Shown here in pieces: positions 1 through 9,575 of a DNA stretch of 64,000 nucleotides. Each line of letters begins with the position of its first letter. Within the stretch, counting starts at the first letter, position 1. The notes below the pieces were generated by a model. That model was not told the origin of the DNA, did no database searches, and saw only the letters and a list, made by a program, of their open reading frames with translations. Made by a program: the position numbers and the translations under genes. This DNA is from Rhodospirillaceae bacterium (GTDB lineage: Bacteria; Pseudomonadota; Alphaproteobacteria; Dongiales; Dongiaceae). The stretch lies in contig SSEL01000019.1 in the NCBI GenBank assembly GCA_008012315.1, positions 1 to 64,000 on the forward strand, read 5' to 3'.

Positions 1-388
1 GCGAGACGATCAGCGCCATGGTCCCGGCCGACATGCCGAAGGAGAAGGCGGTGTAGCAGAGGCCGAAATAGAGCGTCTGGATGAGAAAGCCGACCACGGC
101 GAGATGCAGCCAGTCGATGCGCCGTTCCGGCAGGCGCGGCCGGAACCAGACGATCAGGGGGGCCAGGACGACCAGCACGAGGCCGTAGCGCATGGTCAGG
201 ATCATGAGGGGATCGGCATGACGGATGCCGATCTTCGCGACCGGAAAACCAAGCGACCAGAGCAGCAGGAAGATCGCCGGCCCGGCCTTCAGCCAGAGCG
301 GTGTCTGTTCCCGCGAGGCGGCCTGGCGGTCCGGATTGCGCGGCGCCTCTGCAATATCAGATGTTGTGGCGGGCGCCTCGGAGGTCAC
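1..388 (-). CDS. DMT/EamA-family transporter, N-terminal part, truncated by window edge (GTG start)
   Basis: Minus-strand reading from GTG at 388: ...LWLKAGPAIFLLLWSLGFPVAKIGIRHADPLMILTMRYGLVLVVLAPLIVW..., EamA-like TM pattern; open to the window edge. Confidence 0.75.
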   Translation of the reverse strand, partial: MTSEAPATTSDIAEAPRNPDRQAASREQTPLWLKAGPAIFLLLWSLGFPVAKIGIRHADPLMILTMRYGLVLVVLAPLIVWFRPRLPERRIDWLHLAVVGFLIQTLYFGLCYTAFSFGMSAGTMALIVS

Positions 389-512
389 GGCTCTCTCTCC
401 CTCATGAGCTGGATCGACCGGCACCATAGAGGGCCGGCCGGACCGCGTCATCATACGGGAAGAGAAGGCAGCTATCGGCCTGGCTCATGCCAGTACCGCT
501 TCGGACAATTCT

Positions 513-1148
513 TTAGGACCGGTCTCGGGCCAGGCAGGCTTGCACGAAATTGAGGCAATCCTGGATGGCGGCGCGGTGGCTGAAGCGTCCGGGATTGAGA
601 ATGGCCTGGAGCCAGTAGCCGTCGATCATGGCGATCAGCGGCGCGGCGATATCGCGGGTGCGGCGCATGAGCTGGGATTTCGGCACGGCTTGCGGCGGGG
701 CGGCGAGAAGGCGCTTGATCTCGGCCGCCAGTTCCTTGCTGTAGCGCAATTCCACCCGCGTCGCTGCCGCGCGGTAGCGATCGCGCAAGGCGGCATCGGC
801 CCAGAAGGTGAACCAGACAGGCAGCTTCTCCGCCGTCAGGATGCGGCGGTCGAAATAGGCCTCGACCATCGCTTCCAGCCGCGCCGCCGGATCGTCATCC
901 ACCGCCGCCAGATGTTCGCGCCAAACCGCCTCGAACTCCGCATCGAGATGTTCGAACACGGCCTGGAACAGCATGTCCTTGCCGTCGAAATGAAAATTCA
1001 TCAGCCCGGCGGAAACCTGCGCCTGCTTGGCGACGCGGCTGACCGTGGTGCCGGCATAGCCATGTTCGGCGATGACGGCAATGGTCGCCTCAATCAGATC
1101 GCGCCGCCGCTTGCGCCGGATATTGGTGTTCTCCTTCATGGGATGCAA
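513..1148 (-). CDS. TetR-family regulator (BetI-like)
   Basis: N-terminal TetR HTH: RRDLIEATIAVIAEHGYAGTTVSRVAKQAQVSAGLMNFHFDGKDML. Confidence 0.88.
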   Translation of the reverse strand: MHPMKENTNIRRKRRRDLIEATIAVIAEHGYAGTTVSRVAKQAQVSAGLMNFHFDGKDMLFQAVFEHLDAEFEAVWREHLAAVDDDPAARLEAMVEAYFDRRILTAEKLPVWFTFWADAALRDRYRAAATRVELRYSKELAAEIKRLLAAPPQAVPKSQLMRRTRDIAAPLIAMIDGYWLQAILNPGRFSHRAAIQDCLNFVQACLARDRS

Positions 1149-1202
1149 TCTCGCGCATCGATCGACAGACGCATGGTGCTTTTCCCACGATGACAGAGGG
1201 TA

Positions 1203-1342
1203 GCTTGCCCCTCACCCCGACCCTCTCCCCAAAGGGGCGAGGGAGTAAGAACTTCACTTTCCCAAAACGGCAGGAATAGACCGGAACGCCGGCGACCTCC
1301 CTCGCCCCGCTTGCGGGGAGAGGGTCGGGGTGAGGGGCAAGC
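1203..1342. repeat. Pair of inverted GC-rich palindromic units (REP/BIME-like)
   Basis: Arm 1203-1245 gcttgcccctcaccccgaccctctccccaaaggggcgagggag is near the reverse complement of arm 1297-1342 ctccctcgccccgcttgcggggagagggtcggggtgaggggcaagc. Confidence 0.8.
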
Positions 1343-1368
1343 GTAGGTCTGAGACCGTCCCGCCACCC

Positions 1369-2553
1369 TCACGCTTTCTTGCGCGGCGGGTCGTAGAACA
1401 TGCGGTTGGCGGCCCAGCATTTGACCATGCTGCGCTCGATCTTGTGTTCCTTGGGATACCAGATCTCGATCCACATCTGTGTGCCGGGTTTGACGAAACT
1501 GGGCGGCACCTTCGCAAAAGCGATGTTCTTCTTCAAGCCCGGCGACCACATGGCCGAGGTGGTGATACCGATTTCCTGCTTGCCGGCCCGGTCGGCATAG
1601 AGGAAGGAACCGGGCGCCGGCTTGCGGCCCTCGACCTCAATGCCGATCAGGATATGGCGCGAGAGGCCCTTTTCCTTCTCCGCGCGCAAGGCCCGTTTGC
1701 CGACGAAATAGGCATCCTTCTTCAACCCGACGCACCAGCCGATCCCCGCTTCGAAGGGTGAGACGCGGCTGGTCGGGCGCAAGGCGTGATGGCTGCCGGT
1801 GTAATCGGCATCGACCAGGATGAAGCCCGCTTCGATCCGCAACCAGTCCAGCGCCTGGGAGCCCATCGGCGCGATCTTGTAGGGATCGCCGATGCGGAAC
1901 AGGGTCTCCCACAGCCAGATGCCGTCCTGCGGCTTGACCCAGAGCTCATAGCCGAGATCGCCGGTAAAGCCGGCGCGGTCGATGCGCAGCCAATGACCAT
2001 CAACGGTGGTCTCCATGATGCCGAAATGCGGCAGCTTCTCGATTCCCTGCACGCCCATCTGTTGCAGGATCTCGCGCGAGGTCGGGCCCTGGAGCGAGAG
2101 CCCGGCCAACTGGTCGGAGATTTCCTCGATCTCGACATCGAAGCCATAGGCGCTTTCATCCAGCCAATGAAGCTGATGCAAGGCCGCATTGAGGATGAAA
2201 TCGTTCTCGCCGAGGCGAAAGATCGTGCCCTCCTCGATCATCTTGCCGTCATCATCGCACCAGGCGGTATAGGCCGCCTGCATCGGCTTCACCTTGGTGA
2301 GGTCGCGGGTCACCAGGTAATTGGCGAAGCGCGCGGCGTCCTTGCCACGGATCGCGTATTTGATCAGCGGTGAGACGTCATAGACGCTGGCGCCGTGACG
2401 TGTCGCGAAATATTCCGATTGTTCGGAATCGAAGAAGGCGGGCGAGTAATAGCCCATCCAGCGGATCCAGCCATTGCCATGCATCAGCCGGTCGATCGGC
2501 TCGAAGAACGGCGTCTTGCGCAGGAAGGGTTTCAGATGCTGCACATGGGTCAT
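1369..2553 (-). CDS. GcvT-like aminomethyltransferase / THF-dependent demethylase family protein
   Basis: GcvT fold motifs (YDVSPLIKYAIRGKDAARFANYLVTRDL, RIDRAGFTGDLGYELWV, KGLSRHILIGIEVEG); start chosen at MTHVQHL. Confidence 0.82.
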   Translation of the reverse strand: MTHVQHLKPFLRKTPFFEPIDRLMHGNGWIRWMGYYSPAFFDSEQSEYFATRHGASVYDVSPLIKYAIRGKDAARFANYLVTRDLTKVKPMQAAYTAWCDDDGKMIEEGTIFRLGENDFILNAALHQLHWLDESAYGFDVEIEEISDQLAGLSLQGPTSREILQQMGVQGIEKLPHFGIMETTVDGHWLRIDRAGFTGDLGYELWVKPQDGIWLWETLFRIGDPYKIAPMGSQALDWLRIEAGFILVDADYTGSHHALRPTSRVSPFEAGIGWCVGLKKDAYFVGKRALRAEKEKGLSRHILIGIEVEGRKPAPGSFLYADRAGKQEIGITTSAMWSPGLKKNIAFAKVPPSFVKPGTQMWIEIWYPKEHKIERSMVKCWAANRMFYDPPRKKA

Positions 2554-2558
2554 CGCCC

Positions 2559-4139
2559 TTACCTCCCGTTCTTGCGTGCTTTGATGATTTCCCGCGCCGC
2601 ATTGGCGCCGGCCGCCCCTGAGACATTGCCGCCGGGATGCGCCCCGGCACCGCAGAGCCAGAGACCGGGAATGGGCATGCGGTATTGCTGGAACTGTGCC
2701 GCGGGCCGCAGGAAGAACATCTGGTCGAGCGTCACCTCGCCCTGGTGCCACTGCCCGCCGGACAGGCCGAAGCGGTTTTCAAGATCATGCGGCGTCAGCA
2801 CCTCAGCGGCCGTGACCTTGGCGGCCAGACCGGGCATTGCCTGTTCCAGCGTCGCCAGAGTCCGATCCAGCACCTGTTCCCGCACCACAGCCGGTGGCGT
2901 CTCGCGCAATTTATAGGGCGCGTATTGGAAGAGGATCGAGGCGACATGTTTGCCGGCCGGCGCGAGACCCGGATCGGCCAGGCTGGGGAAGGTCACTTCC
3001 AAAGCCGGGTGATCGGCAACGCGGCCGTATTTGGCGCAGTCGAAAGCGCGCTCGACGTAATTGATCGAGGGCGCGATCACCAGTCGGCCGTCGCTTTGCG
3101 TCACGCCCGTCGGTAAACCGTCGAGGGCCAGATGCAGCTTGGCGACGCAGCCATTCATACGCAGATGGCGGATGCGCTTGAGGAATTCGGTATCGAGCTC
3201 ACCCGGCGGTACCAGCTTGAGCAAGGTGCGCTGCGGATCGGCGCTGGAGGCGACGATGGGCGCGCGTATTTCTTCGCCGCCTTGCAATACCACCCCGACC
3301 GCCTGTTCCTTTTCGATCAGAATGCGCTCGACCGGCGCCTGCAGGCGGATGTCAGCACCGGCAGCACGGGCGGCTTTCGCCAACGCCTCCGCCACCGCGC
3401 CCATGCCGCCGAGGGGCTGATAGAGCCCGCCCATGCCATGCTTGCCGAAGGACGACAAGCGATAGAGCAGATTGAAAACGGTATTGGGCGAGCGCGGGCC
3501 GAGATAGACGCCGAGCGTCGCTTCGAAAGAGAGCAACCCCTTGATCGCATCGCTCTCGAAATGATCGTTGGCCAGATCGGCCACATTCATGGTGAGGATG
3601 CGGGTCAGTTCCAGCATGTCCTTCTTGCCGAGCATGCGAAGCTGCAGCGCGAACATGCCAAGCGCGAGCTTGGTCTGGAAATCGTTCTGCGCGATGGCGG
3701 GATTGGGCGGCGTGCGGGTGAGGAAAGTGCCCAAAGCCGTCGCCAGCTTGCCGAGCCGCGCCATCACCCTGGGATAGGCCTCGGCATCGGCTTTCGACAC
3801 GGCGCCGATCGAAGCGGCGGTGGCGGCGGCATCATGCGTGATGTCGATGCGCCTGCCCTCCGGCAGCAGGAGGCCGGTCCCGACCGGCTTGCACAAGCCG
3901 CGCAGGCCCTGCCCTTCCAGGCCGAGATCGGCGACCACGCGCGGATGCAAAGCGTGCAGCAGATGCGCCACGGCCGAGGAGCGGAAGCCCGGTGCGAATT
4001 CCCGCGTCACGGCGCAGCCACCGAGCTGGTCGCCGGCTTCCACCACCAGCGGCTTCAACCCGGCCTTGGCGAGATAGCTGGCGGTGACGAGGCCGTTATG
4101 GCCGCCGCCGATGATGATGGCGTCGAAGCTCTTGCTCAT
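2559..4139 (-). CDS. CrtI/phytoene-dehydrogenase-like NAD(P)/FAD-dependent oxidoreductase
   Basis: DAIIIGGGHNGLVTASYLAKAGLKPLVVEA dinucleotide-binding motif; C-terminal PGLWLCGAGAHPGGNVSGAAGANAA; start at MSKSFD. Confidence 0.85.
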   Translation of the reverse strand: MSKSFDAIIIGGGHNGLVTASYLAKAGLKPLVVEAGDQLGGCAVTREFAPGFRSSAVAHLLHALHPRVVADLGLEGQGLRGLCKPVGTGLLLPEGRRIDITHDAAATAASIGAVSKADAEAYPRVMARLGKLATALGTFLTRTPPNPAIAQNDFQTKLALGMFALQLRMLGKKDMLELTRILTMNVADLANDHFESDAIKGLLSFEATLGVYLGPRSPNTVFNLLYRLSSFGKHGMGGLYQPLGGMGAVAEALAKAARAAGADIRLQAPVERILIEKEQAVGVVLQGGEEIRAPIVASSADPQRTLLKLVPPGELDTEFLKRIRHLRMNGCVAKLHLALDGLPTGVTQSDGRLVIAPSINYVERAFDCAKYGRVADHPALEVTFPSLADPGLAPAGKHVASILFQYAPYKLRETPPAVVREQVLDRTLATLEQAMPGLAAKVTAAEVLTPHDLENRFGLSGGQWHQGEVTLDQMFFLRPAAQFQQYRMPIPGLWLCGAGAHPGGNVSGAAGANAAREIIKARKNGR

Positions 4140-5809
4140 CGCCCAGCCCCCGCTTTTACAACGCCATTCTTGAAATCCTTCAGCATCTCGCGCGCGGCAT
4201 TGGCGCCGGGCGCACCCATGACGCCGCCGCCCGGATGCGTGCCGGAACCGCACATGTAGAAATTATCGAAGGGACCGCGATATTGGCCGAGGCCGGGGAA
4301 TGGCCGGTTGAACAGCATCTGGTCCAGCGTCAATTCGCCCTGGAAGATATTGCCTTCGGTGAGCCCGACCTCGTTCTCGATATCCCAGGGTGTCCGGGTC
4401 TGGCAATGCAGGATGAGCTTGCGGAAGCCGGGCGCGTTTTCCTCGATCGTGTCGAGCACGTCCTTCTCGAACGCCGCCTTCATGTCCGGTGTCCAGGGCT
4501 GTTCCGCCAGCTTATAGGGCACGTATTGCACGAAGACCGACATGAAATGCTTGCCCGGCGGGGCCATGGTCGGATCGACCGTGGTCGGGATGACGCAATC
4601 GAGGAAAGGCCGCTTCGACCAGCTACCGTATTTGTAATCGTCATAGGCATGTTCGATGTAATCGAAATCGCCGCCGATATCGATGGTACCCCAGGCGGCT
4701 TCCTTCGGCAGGCCGGCGAATTGCGGCAGGCCGTCAAGGGCGATGTTCAGCTTGCCGGAGGATCCGCGAATCTTGAAGTTCTTGGCATAGCTATGGATGT
4801 CGGGATCGATCGCATCGAGATCGGATTTCTCGACCAGCTTCAGATAGGTGCGCTTGGGATCGAGATTGGAGACCACGGTCTTGGCATAGATCTCCTCGCC
4901 GTTCTTCAGCGTGACGCCAATCGCCTTGCCGTTCTTGACGATGATCTTGTCGACCTCGGCATTGGTGCGGATTTCCGCGCCGGCTTCCATCGCCGCCGAG
5001 GCAATCGCCTTCGAGACCGAGCCCATGCCGCCGCGCGCGAAGCCCCAGGCGCCGATCTGGCCATCGACCTCGCCCATGTAATGATGCAGCAGCACATAGG
5101 CTGTGCCCGGCGAATAGGGGCCAAGCGCCGTGCCGATGATCGAAGACGCGGCGGAGAAGCCCTTCCAGCGCGGATGTTCGAAATATTCGTCGAGGAAATC
5201 GCCGATCGACATGGTCCAGAAGCGGATGATCTCATACATCTGCTTGTCGCCCATGCGGCCGAATTCGGCAGCAATCTTCAGGAGCCCGTCGAGATCGGCG
5301 CGCTTGCCCCAGGGATTGATGCGGTTCTGGGCGAAGGGATTGAGCGCCGTCGGATCGGGCGGCGTCACCATCAGCAAGGGCTTGATGAAGCGGCACTGGC
5401 GGCTGATCTCCATCGCATAATGGTCATAGGCCTCGGCATCCTTGATCGAATGACGGCGCAGCGATTCCCGCGTGCGGTCATGATCGCGATAGGTGATGAT
5501 CCCCTCGCCCTCCGGATTGGGCGCCGAATTGATCTCATAGGGGATGACCTGCAAGCCGTGGCGCGGCAAATCGAGGAAGCGGAAGATTTCCGGCCGCAGC
5601 AGGCTGCAAACGTAAGAACAGGTCGAATAGGTGAAGCCAGGATAGATCTCCTCCGACATCGCCGCGCCGCCGACCTTGTGATAGCGCTCCAGCACCAGCA
5701 CCTTCAGCTTGTTCTTGCCTGCCTTCTCGCCGCCCTTGGCGAGATAGGCGGCGGTGACGAGGCCGTTATGGCCGCCGCCCACCACGATGGCGTCGTAGGT
5801 CGCGTTCAT
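4136..5809 (-). CDS. Second CrtI/phytoene-dehydrogenase-like NAD(P)/FAD-dependent oxidoreductase
   Basis: YDAIVVGGGHNGLVTAAYLAKGG; C-terminal FYMCGSGTHPGGGVMGAPGANAA; 4-bp overlap with the next gene. Confidence 0.85.
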   Translation of the reverse strand: MNATYDAIVVGGGHNGLVTAAYLAKGGEKAGKNKLKVLVLERYHKVGGAAMSEEIYPGFTYSTCSYVCSLLRPEIFRFLDLPRHGLQVIPYEINSAPNPEGEGIITYRDHDRTRESLRRHSIKDAEAYDHYAMEISRQCRFIKPLLMVTPPDPTALNPFAQNRINPWGKRADLDGLLKIAAEFGRMGDKQMYEIIRFWTMSIGDFLDEYFEHPRWKGFSAASSIIGTALGPYSPGTAYVLLHHYMGEVDGQIGAWGFARGGMGSVSKAIASAAMEAGAEIRTNAEVDKIIVKNGKAIGVTLKNGEEIYAKTVVSNLDPKRTYLKLVEKSDLDAIDPDIHSYAKNFKIRGSSGKLNIALDGLPQFAGLPKEAAWGTIDIGGDFDYIEHAYDDYKYGSWSKRPFLDCVIPTTVDPTMAPPGKHFMSVFVQYVPYKLAEQPWTPDMKAAFEKDVLDTIEENAPGFRKLILHCQTRTPWDIENEVGLTEGNIFQGELTLDQMLFNRPFPGLGQYRGPFDNFYMCGSGTHPGGGVMGAPGANAAREMLKDFKNGVVKAGAGR

Positions 5810-5914
5810 CTTGTGCCCTTGCCTCCCCCATCCCCATTCATTGGCTCGGCCCTTTGCCCTGGTTGGTTTCTTCGGCCGGCAGCTCACGCCGAGCGCTGAA
5901 TAGATATTCAATAT

Positions 5915-5930
5915 TTGAATGATCATTCAA
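5915..5930. promoter_or_regulatory. Perfect 16-bp palindrome, candidate TetR-family operator
   Basis: TTGAATGATCATTCAA equals its own reverse complement; preceded by further ATTCA/TGAAT half-sites; lies upstream of the operon start at 5809. Confidence 0.55.
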
Positions 5931-6119
5931 CTTATGCCGAAACCGGCGACACTTGTCCAGCGCGACATTACCGGAGCCGCGCACCCGGAGCCGCGCGTCC
6001 GGCACCGTTTGAAACCTGACGCCTTTCCGGAAATGGCGAACCGATAGCCGGTGCCGTGCGTTTCACCATCGCGAAACTGCGATTTGACTTCCAAGGTTGT
6101 GCTGGGTACCACTGCCCGC

Positions 6120-7241
6120 ATGCAGAGACGAAAGGCTAAGATAGTGCAATTCCAGGAAAAATTGCCGAAACAACGTATCGTGGCGGTTGCAGCGGCAACC
6201 ATCATGGCAGCCGGTCTGGCCCTGGCTTTGACGGCCGCGCCGGCGCTGGCCAAAAAGAAACCCGCCGATGAACCGCCGCCGCCCAAGGCAGCGCCGGTGG
6301 GCGCGGTGGACGGCGCGCCCCTGCAGGCGGTGAACGGCACGGCGATCGAAGGTACGCCGGCGGTGATTGACGGCGACACCCTGCGATTCGGCGACCGCTT
6401 GGTCCGCCTCTACGGTATCGCCGCGCCGGATATCGACAGCGCCAAGGGGCCGGATGCGCGGATCGCCCTGGAAGAGATCGTCAACGACCAGCGCGTCGGC
6501 TGCAGCGAAGCGGATCGGACGCGCGACGGCATGTCGATCGCCATCTGCAAGGCCGGCAACACCGATCTCGCCGAAGCAATGCTGCAACGTGGCGCGGCTG
6601 CGGTCTATCGCGCCGGCAACAATGCCAGCGCCGAGGAACAGGCGCTGGGCGGACGCTATGACGCCGCCGAGCTGGTCGCGCGCCAGAAGGAAATCGGGCT
6701 GTGGAAGAAAGCCGGCGAGCCGGCAGCCGCACCGGCCAAAGCCGATCCGAACCCCTGGATCGATCGCGCCGTGATCCAGGACTGGATCGTCGCCGCACCG
6801 ATCCTGCTGCTGGCCTTCATCGGCCTGCTGCTGCTCGGCCTGCTGAGCAACCGGGCGCGGCGGCAGGAGATCTTGGAGCAACGGCGGGGCGATACCTCGC
6901 TGCTGGCGCAGATTCTGGCCGAAGTCCTCGCCATCCGTGAAGCCGCTGCCGATTTCGTCATCAACACCTCCGGCCTGAACCACAAGGCGCCCCTGCCCGT
7001 CGACCACCTGGCAATGCTGAACCTGCCATCGGCGCCGATCTATGTCGGCAATGCCGGCCGCGCCCATCGCCTGCCCCGCGATATCGGCGTCGACCTGGTG
7101 CAGTTCCATGCCGCCCATGCCGGCGCCAGCCAGATGCTGCGCCATGCCGGCGACATCCCCAGCGAAAACGTCCGCACCGCCTTGCGCAAGCTGGTCGATT
7201 CCGCCGACGCGGTCCTGGAGCGGGGCCAGAAACTCCTGTAA
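6120..7241 (+). CDS. SNase/thermonuclease-like domain protein with signal/TM segments
   Basis: VIDGDTLRFGDRLVRLYGIAAPD SNase-like motif; N-terminal signal; internal TM WIVAAPILLLAFIGLLLLGLLSN. Confidence 0.65.
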   Translation: MQRRKAKIVQFQEKLPKQRIVAVAAATIMAAGLALALTAAPALAKKKPADEPPPPKAAPVGAVDGAPLQAVNGTAIEGTPAVIDGDTLRFGDRLVRLYGIAAPDIDSAKGPDARIALEEIVNDQRVGCSEADRTRDGMSIAICKAGNTDLAEAMLQRGAAAVYRAGNNASAEEQALGGRYDAAELVARQKEIGLWKKAGEPAAAPAKADPNPWIDRAVIQDWIVAAPILLLAFIGLLLLGLLSNRARRQEILEQRRGDTSLLAQILAEVLAIREAAADFVINTSGLNHKAPLPVDHLAMLNLPSAPIYVGNAGRAHRLPRDIGVDLVQFHAAHAGASQMLRHAGDIPSENVRTALRKLVDSADAVLERGQKLL

Positions 7242-7457
7242 ATCTCCAGCCAGCGATCGAGCTTGCGCTCTATCGCTGGTTCCCCGATCGCGCCACCATC
7301 CCATCCGGCATAAAAGCGCCCACCCGTCATAAAAGCGTAAGAAAACTGGCTGCAAATGGCGGCGTGTTGCGCTCGACACGACCTCACTCACGCCGTCCTA
7401 TAGGTTCGATGCAATTTTACGCCAATTAGAAAAGCGATCGCTCAAACAGGGCCTTTC

Positions 7458-9467
7458 ATGCAATCCTATCGCGCCGATATCGACGGCCTGCGGGCTATCG
7501 CCGTCCTTTCCGTTGTCTTTTTTCATGCCGGGTTCAGGCTCAGCGGCGGCTTCATCGGTGTCGACATCTTCTTTGTCATCTCCGGCTATCTGATCACCGG
7601 ATTGATCGCGCGGGAGATCTCGCAGCGCCGCTTTTCACTTGCGGATTTCTATGAGCGGCGGGTCCGGCGAATCTTCCCCGCTTTCTTTGCCGTGCTGGCG
7701 GCCTGCGCCGTCACTGCCACCTTTCTCTTCATGCCGCGGGAATTCATCCTGTTCGGCCGCAGCGTCATGGCCGCAGCCCTGTTCTATTCCAACATCCAGT
7801 TCTGGCACGAGGCGGGATATTTCGACATCGCCGCGCAGTTCAAGCCGTTGCTGCATACCTGGTCGCTGGCAGTCGAGGAACAGTTCTATATCGTCTATCC
7901 CTTGGTCCTATTGGCGATCGAGCGATGCGCGCCGCATCATCGCTTGCGTATCATCGGCTTGCTGACCATTGCCTCATTCGTGCTCGGTCTTTGCTGGGTG
8001 CGATACAGTCCAGAGAGTGCCTTTTATCTGATGCCGGCGCGTTTCTGGGAACTCGCGCTAGGCGGATTTATCGCCTTGCAGCCGCGTCTCGCGCCCCGGC
8101 GGCTTTCATCGGGCATCGGCATGGCAACGCTCGGCCTGCTGCTCATTCTATGCGCCATTTTCGGCATCTCCGAGAGCATGTCCTTTCCCGGTGCTCTTGC
8201 CCTCTTTCCCTGCATTGGCGCCGCACTGATCATCCTGGCCGGAACGATCGACAATCCGGTCAGCCGCCTCTTGGGCGCGCGACCACTGGCCTTTATCGGC
8301 CTCATCTCCTATTCGCTCTATCTGTGGCACTGGCCGATCATTGTCTTTTTCCAGTATCAGCAAGGTCACCTGCTGAACAGTTCCCAAGGGTTGTTCGTGA
8401 TCGCGGCCTCTCTCGTGGTGGCCATCCTCTCCTGGTGGCTGATCGAAAGACCCTTTCGCCGCCGCGCGCTGCTGACGGAGCGCAAGCCGCTGTTCAGGAC
8501 AGCCATGGTCAGCATGGCAGCGATCAGCCTTGCCGGCATAGCGATCGTGGCGACCAAAGGATGGCCGGCACGTCTGCCCGACAATGTGGAACGGATCTAT
8601 GCGGCGAAACTCAATAGCAGCCGTTATGGGACGGCAGCCTGTTTCACGGATACCAAGCGGCGCGGGCCGACTGACGATGACGTGCGTGCCGGAAAACTCT
8701 GCCTGCTCGGCGTGGATGATTCATCGCCCACGGATTTTCTCGTCTGGGGCGATTCCCATGCCGGTGCCATGGCCCCGGCGATCGATCTGGCCGCGAAGAA
8801 ATATGGCGCCAATGGCTTGCTGGTGGGACAGGGCGGTTGCCCGCCTTTGCTCGACTATCAGGCCGTCAATGGGCAGAAGGGAAAATCCGCTGCCTGCATC
8901 GAACGCAACGACGCCGCACTCGACCTCGTCGCCAGGCGCCATATCCCGCTCGTCTTCCTGGTCGCCCGGTGGCCGCGCGAAGTCCTGGGTTCGGAATATG
9001 GCAATGAAGGACCCTATTTCGATCCCAATCGCTCCTATCCGATCATGGATCGGTCGCGAGAAGTCACCGCAGGCTTGGAGCATACGCTGGCTGCCCTGAA
9101 ACGGTTGGACGTCCATGTCATTCTGGTGATGGATGTGCCGGAACCCGGATATGACGTTCCCGATGCGCTTGCCAAAGCGGCGATGCATCAAATAGTCCGC
9201 GATATCGATCCGCCGAGAAACGTGGTCGATGCGCGGCAAAGCAAGGCGAAAACGATTTTGACGACAATGGCGGCCAAGTTCGATGCGTCGGTGGTCGACC
9301 CGACCGCGATGTTCTGTGATCCCGATGACTGCGAAGTCCAGGAAAACGGCAAACCCTATTATGTCGATGCCGATCACCTGACCGAAAGCCGCGCCCAGGA
9401 CTTGAGCCCGCTCTACAATTCGGTTTTCGCCACCTTCCTGAAGACGGAGACCGCCCACCGCGGCTAG
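7458..9467 (+). CDS. Acyltransferase family 3 protein with C-terminal SGNH domain (OafA/YrhL-like)
   Basis: YRADIDGLRAIAVLSVVFFHAG; FFVISGYLITGLI; YSLYLWHWPIIVFFQY; FLVWGDSHAGAMAPAID. Confidence 0.93.
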   Translation: MQSYRADIDGLRAIAVLSVVFFHAGFRLSGGFIGVDIFFVISGYLITGLIAREISQRRFSLADFYERRVRRIFPAFFAVLAACAVTATFLFMPREFILFGRSVMAAALFYSNIQFWHEAGYFDIAAQFKPLLHTWSLAVEEQFYIVYPLVLLAIERCAPHHRLRIIGLLTIASFVLGLCWVRYSPESAFYLMPARFWELALGGFIALQPRLAPRRLSSGIGMATLGLLLILCAIFGISESMSFPGALALFPCIGAALIILAGTIDNPVSRLLGARPLAFIGLISYSLYLWHWPIIVFFQYQQGHLLNSSQGLFVIAASLVVAILSWWLIERPFRRRALLTERKPLFRTAMVSMAAISLAGIAIVATKGWPARLPDNVERIYAAKLNSSRYGTAACFTDTKRRGPTDDDVRAGKLCLLGVDDSSPTDFLVWGDSHAGAMAPAIDLAAKKYGANGLLVGQGGCPPLLDYQAVNGQKGKSAACIERNDAALDLVARRHIPLVFLVARWPREVLGSEYGNEGPYFDPNRSYPIMDRSREVTAGLEHTLAALKRLDVHVILVMDVPEPGYDVPDALAKAAMHQIVRDIDPPRNVVDARQSKAKTILTTMAAKFDASVVDPTAMFCDPDDCEVQENGKPYYVDADHLTESRAQDLSPLYNSVFATFLKTETAHRG

Positions 9468-9575
9468 GCGGGGAGCGGTGTTGGTCGTCCCCCAAGCAGC
9501 GCAATCGTCGGGCGAAGAGCAGGCGGTCGCGGATCTTGCATGGGTCCGACGCGTCGCGACGATGTTGCGTTTCGG

